In this document: piece by piece, positions 9,098 through 17,700 of the stretch
Position numbering within the stretch: position 1 is the first letter of the stretch
How the letters are laid out: every line of letters starts with the position of its first letter
Source: Actinophytocola sp.
Lineage (GTDB): Bacteria; Actinomycetota; Actinomycetes; Mycobacteriales; Pseudonocardiaceae
Length of the DNA stretch: 64,000 bases
Direction of reading: 5' to 3'
Assembly: GCA_009377395.1 (NCBI GenBank)
Contig: WHUB01000002.1
Location: forward strand, 47,231-111,230
Notes under the pieces: generated by a model
What the model was told of the DNA's origin: nothing
Seen by the model: only the letters and a program-made list of their open reading frames with translations
Database searches by the model: none
Translations under genes and position numbers: made by a program

Positions 9098-9697
9098 TCA
9101 AGCGAAGGTCTGCACCCCGGCGACGACCGCGAAGGCGGCGAAGGCGAAGCCCGACACCCGGTGCAGCAGGCGCGGGTCGATGCGGGAGCGCACCTTGCGG
9201 CCGAGCAGCACCGCCACCCCGGCGACGGCGACGAGCGCGGCGAACGACCCGAGCCCGACCGCGAGCGGCGCGCCCCAGCGCGCGGCGAGCCCGACGGTCG
9301 CGAGCTGCGAGGCGTCCCCGAGCTCGGCGGCGAAGAGGACGCCGAACGACGTCAGCGCCGCCCGGCCGAACGACACCGGGCGAGCGCCGTGGTGGCTGGC
9401 GTCCTCCGCGCCGTCGCGCACCGGAGCGAAACCTTCCCGCAGCAGCAGGTAAGCACCGACGCCGAACAGCAGCGCCACCACGCCGGTCACCAGCATGTCC
9501 GGCAGCAGTCGCAACGCACCGCCGAACAGCGCCGCCACGGTGACGTGCACCGCGAACGCCGCACTGACCCCGGCGAACACCGGCAGCGCGCGGTAGCGCG
9601 TGGTCAGCACCAGCGTGGCCACCAGCGTCTTGTCCGGCAGCTCGACCGCGAAGACCAGCGCGAACGCGCTGAGCAGTGCCAGCAATTCGGTCGTCAT
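9098..9697 (-). CDS. TMEM165/GDT1 (UPF0016) family cation (Mn2+) transporter
   Basis: Two E-L-x-D-[KA]-[TS] motifs (VELPDKT, AELGDASQ) in a six-TM protein. Confidence 0.88.
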   Translation of the reverse strand: MTTELLALLSAFALVFAVELPDKTLVATLVLTTRYRALPVFAGVSAAFAVHVTVAALFGGALRLLPDMLVTGVVALLFGVGAYLLLREGFAPVRDGAEDASHHGARPVSFGRAALTSFGVLFAAELGDASQLATVGLAARWGAPLAVGLGSFAALVAVAGVAVLLGRKVRSRIDPRLLHRVSGFAFAAFAVVAGVQTFA

Positions 9698-9710
9698 GAT
9701 TACCTGCGTC

Positions 9711-9739
9711 CCCTTTCCATTCCACGCTAACGGAAAGGG
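9711..9739. repeat. Inverted repeat CCCTTTCC-N13-GGAAAGGG in the 5' region of the UPF0016 gene
   Basis: 8-bp perfect arms 14 bp upstream of the start codon. Confidence 0.6.
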
Positions 9740-9813
9740 AATACGAAGGTCCATATTATCGGAATTGCTAATCGCAATTTTTGTCGCGCGGCTGCCCTAT
9801 TTTTCGGCGCGCC

Positions 9814-11832
9814 TCAATCACATTTTCCGCGCGCCAGTCGCTGCAACAGGAACTCGAACACCAGCGCCCACTTGACCGCCCGCTGCTCGTTGTCGGCGGC
9901 GCCGCCGTGGCCGCCCTCGATGTTCTCGTAGTAGCGCACGTCGAGATCGAGCTCACGCATCCGCGCCACCATCTTGCGGGCGTGGCCGGGGTGCACCCGG
10001 TCGTCGCGGGTGGACGTCATCAGCAGCGTCGGCGGATAGGTCCGGTCTGGCGCGACGTTGTGATACGGCGAGTATTTCCGCAGGTAGGCGCGGTCGTCGG
10101 CGTCGTCGGGGTCGCCGTACTCCGCCATCCAGGACGCCCCGGCGAGCAGCAGGTGGTAGCGCAGCATGTCCAGCAGCGGCACCGAGCTGACCACCGCGCC
10201 GAACAGCTCCGGGTAACGGGTCAGCATGACGCCGGTGAGCAGCCCGCCGTTGCTGCCGCCCTCGACGCCGAGCCGGTCGGCGGTGGTAATGCCGCGCTCG
10301 ACGAGGTCGCGAGCGACGGCGGCGAAATCCTCGTACACCCGCAGCCGGTTCCGTTTCTGCACGGATTGGTGCCAGTGCGGTCCGTATTCCCCGCCACCCC
10401 GGATATTGGCCACCACATAGGTGCCGCCGCGCGCCAGCCAGGACCGGCCGACAATTCCGCTGTAGGACGGCGTGAGCGAAATCTCGAAACCGCCGTAACC
10501 GGTGAGCAGCGCCGGTCCGTCCGGCTCTGGCGGACCGACGACGAAGTACGGGATGCGGGTGCCGTCGTCCGAGGTCGCGAAGTGCTGGGCCACCGTGAGG
10601 CCGTCGGCGTCGAACCGCGCCGGCGCCCGCTTGAGCGTCTCCAACTCGCCGCCGATCACGCCCCGGTGCAGCGTGGCGGGCTGGGTGAAGCCGCTGACGT
10701 CGAGCAAGAACTCGTCGCTGTGGTCGGGGTCGGTGCCCCGGATGTCGGCCGTGCCGACATCCGGCACGCCGGCGAGCGGCTGCCTGCGCCAGCCCTCGCC
10801 CGGGGTCAGCACGTCGAGCCTGCTCTTGACGTCGGTCAGCGTGGCGAGGATCAGGTGGTTCCGGGTCCAGGCGTGGTAGCTCAGCGAGGTGTGCTCGTCC
10901 GGCTCGAACAGCACGGTGAACTCGCGCGATCCGGCGAAGAAGTCGGCGAACCGGATGGCGAGCAGCGCCCCGGCCGGATGGGTGGCGTCGCCGATGGTCC
11001 AGTCGGAGCGGGTCTGCACCAGCAGCCACTCTCGTTCGACGTCGATCTCGGCGTCGTCGGGCACGTCGATGCGGGTGAGCTCGCCGCCGGGGCCGAGCAG
11101 GTAGTGCTCGGTGCGGTAGAAGTCGACGGCGCGGGCCACGAAGTCGCGCTCGTAGCCGGGGGTCGGGTCGTGGTACGCGACGACGGCGACGTCGTCCGGC
11201 TTGCCCTCGAACACGGTCGTCGCCTCGGACAGCGGGGTGCCGCGCCGCCAGCGCTTGGCGAGCCGGGGGTAGCCGGAGGTGGTCAGCGACCCGTCGCCGA
11301 AGTCGGTGCCGACGAAGACGTGGTCGGCGTCGATCCAGCCGACGCGGCTCTTGGCCTCCTCGAGCGCGAAGCCGTCGTCGGCGAAGGTCAGCGACTCGAG
11401 GTCGAACTCGCGGACCACGGTCGCGTCGGCGCCGCCGCGCGAGAGCTGCACCAGGCAGCGGTCGTAGCCAGGGCGCAGCACCTTCGGGCCCTGCCACACC
11501 CAGTTCTCGCCCTCGGCGGCGGCGAGCCCGTCGACGTCGATCAGCAACTGCCAGTCCGGCTCCGGCGTGCGGTACGACTCGAGCGTGGTGCGCCGCCACA
11601 GCCCGCGCGGGTGGGCGGCGTCCTGCCAGAAGTTGTAGAGGTACTCGCCCCGGCGCGCGACGTACGGGATGCGGTCGTCGGCGTCGAGCACCGCCCGGCT
11701 GTCGTCGCGCAGCTCGCCGAAGCGGGTCGACGCGGTCAGTTCGGCGAGGGCCTCGTCGTTGCGGGAGCGCACCCAGTCGAGCGCGTCCTCCCCGGTGACG
11801 TCTTCCAGCCACAGATAAGGATCGTTTTCCAC
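9814..11832 (-). CDS. Prolyl oligopeptidase family serine peptidase (S9A)
   Basis: GVEGGSNGGLLTGVMLTRYPELFGAVVSSVPLLDM active-site region; N-terminal beta-propeller. Confidence 0.93.
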   Translation of the reverse strand: MENDPYLWLEDVTGEDALDWVRSRNDEALAELTASTRFGELRDDSRAVLDADDRIPYVARRGEYLYNFWQDAAHPRGLWRRTTLESYRTPEPDWQLLIDVDGLAAAEGENWVWQGPKVLRPGYDRCLVQLSRGGADATVVREFDLESLTFADDGFALEEAKSRVGWIDADHVFVGTDFGDGSLTTSGYPRLAKRWRRGTPLSEATTVFEGKPDDVAVVAYHDPTPGYERDFVARAVDFYRTEHYLLGPGGELTRIDVPDDAEIDVEREWLLVQTRSDWTIGDATHPAGALLAIRFADFFAGSREFTVLFEPDEHTSLSYHAWTRNHLILATLTDVKSRLDVLTPGEGWRRQPLAGVPDVGTADIRGTDPDHSDEFLLDVSGFTQPATLHRGVIGGELETLKRAPARFDADGLTVAQHFATSDDGTRIPYFVVGPPEPDGPALLTGYGGFEISLTPSYSGIVGRSWLARGGTYVVANIRGGGEYGPHWHQSVQKRNRLRVYEDFAAVARDLVERGITTADRLGVEGGSNGGLLTGVMLTRYPELFGAVVSSVPLLDMLRYHLLLAGASWMAEYGDPDDADDRAYLRKYSPYHNVAPDRTYPPTLLMTSTRDDRVHPGHARKMVARMRELDLDVRYYENIEGGHGGAADNEQRAVKWALVFEFLLQRLARGKCD

Positions 11833-11852
11833 TCCCGCGAGGCTAGCCGCTG

Positions 11853-13013
11853 TCAGCTCGGCCGATGCCAGCCGTTCAGCTTCACCTGCTCCGCCTGCTC
11901 CCGCTCGCGCTTGGCCAGCTCGGCATGCAGCTCCCGCAGCAGCTCCCGGTCCCGCTCGCTGAGCTGGGCCTCCGCGTCGCTGGCAGGCATCTGCACCGAC
12001 TCCTGCTGCGGCGCGCGCTCGGCGGCCTCGGCCCGCCGCAACGCGTCCTGCAGCTTCTGCACGTCGGCGTCGGAGAGCTCCGTCGTGCTTTCCACGGCGG
12101 ACTCCGGGAAGTTGACCACCCGGCTCGCGCCTTGGTCCGGCGGCTCGGCCTGGCTGTCCTCGCGCGCGTGCTCGGCGGTCTGCTGCTTCGCGGTCGGTTC
12201 GAGCTGCGGCCAGAACGACTCACCGGGCTGCCGATCCGCGCGGTGGTGTCCGTTGGTGCGGCGCGGCTCGGTCGTGGTGGACTCGGTCGGCTGGTGCGCC
12301 GCGAACGCCGGTTGCTCCGGCGGCGCGGAGAAGCCGGCAGCCGCGGGCTCGGCCTCCTGCTGTGGCCGTCGCAGCTCCCGCACCGGCGCGCTGCTCGCCG
12401 CCTCGGCGGTCAGGACCGGCATCGCGGCCGCGAGCGCCCGCTGCTGGTAGCTCGGCCAGTCCACCGCGGGCGAGGCCACCTCGACCACGGCCGGAACGCC
12501 CGCGTCGCGTAGCGCGACGGCGACCCGCTGCGCCGTCGCGGGCGGGCTGCCCTTGGCGCCGACCTCGATCAGCACGACACGTTGCGGCACCGCGCCGGGC
12601 ACCCTGCCCGCGGCGGTGTTGCGCCACACCGCGTGGACGGCGCGCAGGTCGGGCAGCGCCGCCTTGATCGGCTCGATCGCCGCCGCCACGCCCGCGTCCG
12701 GCTGGTTGTCCGCGCCGAACTGGTGCGCTGGTTCGACGTCCTGCTCGCCGACGGTCAGCTTCTCGAGCAGCGAGACGTCACCGCCGCTCGCCGCCAGCAC
12801 CTCGCCGAACTCCTGCCGTTCCGACGACCGCAGCGGAATCTCACCCGCGATGAGGGTGCCCGCGACCAACTCGGCCGCCTCGTCGGCCCGCGCCGACGCC
12901 GACAGTTGCCTGGCGTGGCCGAGCGCGCCGTCATCGATCCTGCCCGCCAGCGCCAGCAGCACGCTGTGCAGCCGCATCGGCACCGACGTCGCTTTCCCCT
13001 CGTGGTTTGCCAC
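11853..13013 (-). CDS. Hypothetical protein, paralogue of adjacent 13053-13661 product
   Basis: Long ORF; N-terminal similarity to next gene (LLALAGRIDDGALGHARQ vs LLLLLAGRLPDVALWRFRD). Confidence 0.75.
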   Translation of the reverse strand: MANHEGKATSVPMRLHSVLLALAGRIDDGALGHARQLSASARADEAAELVAGTLIAGEIPLRSSERQEFGEVLAASGGDVSLLEKLTVGEQDVEPAHQFGADNQPDAGVAAAIEPIKAALPDLRAVHAVWRNTAAGRVPGAVPQRVVLIEVGAKGSPPATAQRVAVALRDAGVPAVVEVASPAVDWPSYQQRALAAAMPVLTAEAASSAPVRELRRPQQEAEPAAAGFSAPPEQPAFAAHQPTESTTTEPRRTNGHHRADRQPGESFWPQLEPTAKQQTAEHAREDSQAEPPDQGASRVVNFPESAVESTTELSDADVQKLQDALRRAEAAERAPQQESVQMPASDAEAQLSERDRELLRELHAELAKREREQAEQVKLNGWHRPS

Positions 13014-13052
13014 CTTGCGACTCCCTCTAGCTCGCGGGTGGTGCGGACGGGC

Positions 13053-13661
13053 TCATGCCGTGGCCCCGACCGCACCGACACTGACGGGACGTGAGTTCGC
13101 CAGCGCCTCCCGGTGGTAGTCAGGCATCTCGAAGTTCTCCGGCAGCACCTCGATGCTCGGCTCGTCGTCGCCGAGCACCCGCAGCACCCGTTGCAGCTCG
13201 CCGGTCAGCCGGGGCCAGCCGGAGACGGCGGCGACCAGCAACACCCGCTTCGGGTTCCGGCCCCGTTCGTCGTGACGCCAGCTCGCGCGGACCTCACCGA
13301 CGTCCGGCCTGCCGCGCAGTGCAGCATCGAGCAACGCCGCCACCGAGTCGGGCCCGCTCGCTCGTTCCGGCGGCGTGTCGGAGAAGGTATAGCGAGGAAC
13401 AGCGGTCTCGCCGACCCGCAGCGTCGCGCTGAGCTGATGGAAGTCGGCGCCGTGCGGGATGAGCCCCTTCGACAGCAACGCGTGTTCTCGCTGGTCAAGC
13501 TCGATTCCGTGCCGGAGCAGCGACTTCGGCACGGTGCTGGCGAGCACGCTGAGCTGGCCCTCGCCGAGCCAGTCCCGGAACCGCCAGAGCGCCACGTCGG
13601 GCAGCCGGCCGGCGAGCAGGAGCAGCAGCTCGTGGCACGCCAGCTCGTCGTCGGATTCCAT
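13053..13661 (-). CDS. Hypothetical protein (tandem paralogue)
   Basis: ATG at 13661; MESDDELACHELLLLLAGRLPDVALWRFRDWLGEG. Confidence 0.72.
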   Translation of the reverse strand: MESDDELACHELLLLLAGRLPDVALWRFRDWLGEGQLSVLASTVPKSLLRHGIELDQREHALLSKGLIPHGADFHQLSATLRVGETAVPRYTFSDTPPERASGPDSVAALLDAALRGRPDVGEVRASWRHDERGRNPKRVLLVAAVSGWPRLTGELQRVLRVLGDDEPSIEVLPENFEMPDYHREALANSRPVSVGAVGATA

Positions 13662-13785
13662 CGGCCCTCCACCGTGCACGCTGAGACACCTGCGACCGCA
13701 GCATGCCACACTCAAAGTTCACTCGTTAGAGGGGCGGCGAAACCAATCTGTGACTTACGGTATACGACAGTCGTGAGGAGGACAT

Positions 13786-14082
13786 GTGCTGGTCGCGTTC
13801 AGTGTGAGCCCGCTCGGCGGGGAGTCCGACAGCGTCGGCGAGGCGGTCGCGGAGGCGGTGCGGGTGGTCCGCGAGTCGGGTCTGCCCTGTGAGACCAACG
13901 CCATGTTCACCCTGGTGGAAGGCGACTGGGACGAGGTCATGGCCGTCGTCAAGCGGGCGACGGAGGTCGTGCAGCAGCGCGCTCCCCGGGTGAGCCTCGT
14001 GCTCAAGGCCGACGTGCGGCCGGGGCACACCGGGCAGCTCACGGCGAAGCGGGAGCGCGTCGAGCGCCACCTGACGGAGTGA
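13786..14082 (+). CDS. MTH1187/thiamine-binding family protein
   Basis: [52 protein letters not shown]. Confidence 0.85.
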   Translation: MLVAFSVSPLGGESDSVGEAVAEAVRVVRESGLPCETNAMFTLVEGDWDEVMAVVKRATEVVQQRAPRVSLVLKADVRPGHTGQLTAKRERVERHLTE

Positions 14083-14085
14083 CGG

Positions 14086-14385
14086 TCAGGACGTCGTGCG
14101 CTTGAGCTCGATCTCGTAGGACGCCTGGCCGTCCTTGATCGACGTCACGACGACCTCGACGTGGTAGTCGACGCCGTCCGCCGTCATCGTGCACGTGGTG
14201 AGCTCGGCGATCTGCGCGGTCACCGGGCCCTTGCACCGCAGCTCGTCCGGCGGGGTGTTGGCCTTGCGCAGCGCGTCGGCGACGCCGTGCTCCAGGTTCT
14301 GGACGGAGATGACGTCCTCGGTGCTCGTGCCGCACCCACCGGCCGCGAGCGCCACCGCCACCGCGACCATCCCCCTGCGCACCAT
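14086..14385 (-). CDS. Putative lipoprotein, DUF4333-like
   Basis: Signal peptide/lipobox LAAGGCGTS; single domain with TCTMTADGVDYHVEVVVTSI. Confidence 0.75.
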   Translation of the reverse strand: MVRRGMVAVAVALAAGGCGTSTEDVISVQNLEHGVADALRKANTPPDELRCKGPVTAQIAELTTCTMTADGVDYHVEVVVTSIKDGQASYEIELKRTTS

Positions 14386-14442
14386 CACGTGTCCTCGCCG
14401 TCCTCTCTGCCCGCTTTCCGGTCCAGCGGGTCCAACACTAGC

Positions 14443-14510
14443 GCCGCGAGTGTGGAACACGGCGGCGGGAACGTGGGACACGACGTCCCGGGCGCGGGAC
14501 ACGACGCGAG
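14443..14510. repeat. Degenerate GTGGGACAC-type repeat cluster
   Basis: GTGGGACACGACGTCCCGGGC|GCGGGACACGACG, 21-nt period; related to loci at 20266, 23889 and 35011. Confidence 0.55.
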
Positions 14511-14746
14511 GGTGAGGGGCGTCACCGCAGGGCCGCGACATCCGCCCGGCTTTGTTGGGGGTCTACAACCTCGGGGCGTGGCCGGGTGAGGGCCACGACC
14601 ATTCCGGTACCGGCAAGTAACCGGCATGCTTGCAGAAGGGAAGCGGGAATCGCCCGCTTGATCTCGACAGTGTTGTTGTTCCGGTTTCCTTGGCCGACTC
14701 ACACAGTTCCGGCCACAATCCGCGACCCCACCCAGGAGGCTCACCG

Positions 14747-17700
14747 GTGTTTCGCCGTGTCGTCATCGTCAACCGAGGCGAAGCCGCGATGCGGCTGATC
14801 CACGCCGTCCGCGATCTCAGCGCGGAGACGGGCAGTCCGATCGAGACCGTCGCGCTCTACACCGACGCCGAACGCACCGCGACGTTCGTCCGAGAGGCCG
14901 ACATCGGCTACTGCCTCGGGCCTGCCGCCGACCGGCCGTACCTCGACATGGCCGTCCTGGAACGCGCCCTGACGGACACCGGCGTCGACGCCGCCTGGGT
15001 CGGCTGGGGCTTCGTCGCGGAGGACCCCGCGTTCGCGGAGCTGTGCGAGCGGATCGGCGTCACCTTCATCGGGCCGAGCGCCGACGCGATGCGCAGGCTG
15101 GGCGACAAGATCGGCGCGAAGCAACTCGCCGAGGAGGTCGGGGTACCTGTGGCGCCGTGGAGCGGCGGGCCGATCGGCGACGCCGACGCCGCGCGCCATG
15201 CCGCCAAGGAGATCGGCTACCCGCTCATGCTCAAGGCCACCGCGGGCGGTGGCGGCCGCGGCATCCGGGTCGTGACCAGCGACGACGAGCTGACCGACGC
15301 CTTCACCCGCACCAGCGAGGAGGCGGCGAGGGCGTTCGGCAGCGGGGTCGTCTTCCTGGAACGGCTGGTCACCGGCGCGCGGCACGTCGAGGTACAGGTG
15401 ATCTCGGACGGCGAGACGGCGTGGGCGCTCGGCGTGCGCGACTGCTCGGTGCAGCGGCGCAACCAGAAGATCATCGAGGAGTCCTCCTGCCCGCTGCTCG
15501 ACGCCGACCAGATCCACCAGCTCAAGTCGTCCGCCGAACGGCTCGCCGTCGCGGTCGGCTACCGGGGCGCGGCCACCGTCGAGTTCCTGTACCAGCCGAT
15601 CGAACGGCTGTTCGCGTTCCTCGAGGTCAACACCCGGCTCCAGGTGGAGCACCCGATCACCGAGGCGACCACCGGCACCGACCTGGTCAAGGCGCAGCTG
15701 CACGTCGCGTCCGGCGGGAAGCTCACCGGCGACATGCCGCCCGAGTCCGGCCACGCCATCGAGGCACGCCTGAACGCCGAGGACCCCGACCGCGACTTCG
15801 CCCCGGCCCCGGGCCGGATCGCGCTGCTCGACCTGCCCGCCGGTCCCGGCATCCGGGTCGACACCGGCGTCACGGCGGGCGACACCATTCCCGCCGACTT
15901 CGACTCCATGATCGCCAAGATCATCGCGTACGGCCGCACCCGCGAGGAGGCATTCGGCAGGCTGCGCCGCGCCATCCGGGAAACCACCGTGATCATCGAG
16001 GGCGGCGTCAGCAACAAGAGCTTCCTGCTCGACCTGCTCGACGAGGATGCCGTGGTCTCGGCGACGGCGGACACCGGCTGGATCGACCGGGTGCGCGCCG
16101 AGGGCGGCCTCGTCTCCGACCGGCACTCCGGCATCGCGCTCGCGGCGGCGGCGATCGAGGCGTACGAGGACGCCGAGCACACCGAGCGGCAGCGGCTGTT
16201 CGCGACCGCGCACGGCGGCCGCCCGCAGGTGCAGCACGAGGTGGACCGCGCCATCGACCTCAGCCTGCGCGGCACCAGCTACCGGGTGAAGGTCGCCAAG
16301 ATCGGCCCGCATCGCTTCCGAATCGAGATCGGCGCCGACGACACCGATGTGACCACTGTGGACGCCGATCTGGAGCGCTACGGCTCCGGCGGCAACGGCC
16401 ACCGCGACGCCGCCACCGGCAGGATCGTCGTCAACGGCCACAGCTTCCGGCTGGTCACCCACACCCACGGCCCGGTGCACCTGATCGAGGTCGACGGCAC
16501 CGCGCACCGGGTCAGCCGCGACGAGGGCGGCGTGCTGCGCTCACAGTCCCCGGCGCTGGTGGTGGCGACGCCGGTCGAGGCGGGCGCCGAGGTCGAGGCG
16601 GGCGCGCCGGTGATCGTGCTGGAGAGCATGAAGATGGAGACGGTGCTGCGGGCGCCGTTCGCCGCGACGCTGCGGGAGTGCTTCGTCGCCGCGGGCAGCC
16701 AGGTCGAGACGGGCGCGCCGCTGCTGCGGCTGGAACCCCGCGCCGATGACGACGAGGAACCGGCCGCCACGGCCGCACCCGTCGACCTCGCGCTGCCTGC
16801 CCCGTCGAACGGCTCCCCGGCCGACCGCGCCGCCCGTCACCTGGAGGACATGCGCAGCATCCTGCTCGGCTTCGACGTCGACCCGGACGACGACGGCAGC
16901 ATCCTGCGCGGCTATGTCGCCAACCGCGCCGCCGCGGACGAGACCAGGCTCGCCGCCGAGGTCGAGCTGCTCGAACTGTTCGCCGACATCTCCGAGCTGA
17001 GCCGCAACAAGCCGGCGGGCGAGGAGACCAGGGCCGAGACCCGGGTGCACAGCGCCCGCGAGTACTTCCACTCCTACCTGCAGAGCCTCGACGTCGAACG
17101 CGCGGGCGTGTCGGAGACCTTCACCCACCGGCTCCAACAGGTGCTCGGCCGCTACGGCGTCGACGACCTCGAACGCTCCGAGGCATTGGAGGAGGCGGTG
17201 TTCCGCATCTTCCTCGCGCAGCAGCGGGTCAGCGCCGACGTCGAGGTGGTCACCACGGTGCTGCGGCAGTGGCTCACCGACCCGCCGCCGGTCGGCGACG
17301 CCCGGTTCACCGCCGGCGAGGCGGTGGAGCACCTGGTCGCGGCGACCCAGCTGCGCTTCCCCGCCGTCGGCGACCTCGCCCGCGGCGTCGCCTTCCGCTG
17401 GTTCGCCCAGCCGATGCTGCGCCGCACCCGCGCCGAGGTCTATGCCGGAGTGCGAGGACACCTGCGTTACCTGGACGAACACCCCGACGCGCCCGACCGC
17501 GCCGAGCGCGTCAAGGAGATGGTCGCCAGTCCCGAGCCGCTGGTGCGGCTGCTCGGACAGCGCATCGGCAGGCAGGGCTGCGACCTCGGCCCGCTGCTGG
17601 AGGTCATGACCCGCCGCTACTACCGGGCGCGCGGGCTCGAGGACGTCCGCTGCTACGAGACCGGCGGCCAGTCGTTCGTGTCGACGTCGTTCGTCCTGGA

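Noticed and set aside
9763-9779. AATTGC-TAATC-GCAATT followed by T-tract as a + strand terminator
   Set aside because: No + strand gene ends upstream; the flanking genes are on the minus strand, where the 3' side is not U-rich
9698-9813. yybP-ykoY manganese riboswitch upstream of UPF0016 gene
   Set aside because: Only a GGGGA-like segment resembles the motif, and there is too little space before the ATG for the full aptamer
9781-12450. 889-aa + strand ORF opposite prolyl oligopeptidase
   Set aside because: Antisense open frame due to high GC; composition (Val/Gly/Arg-rich) lacks domain features, while the minus-strand frame clearly encodes an S9 peptidase
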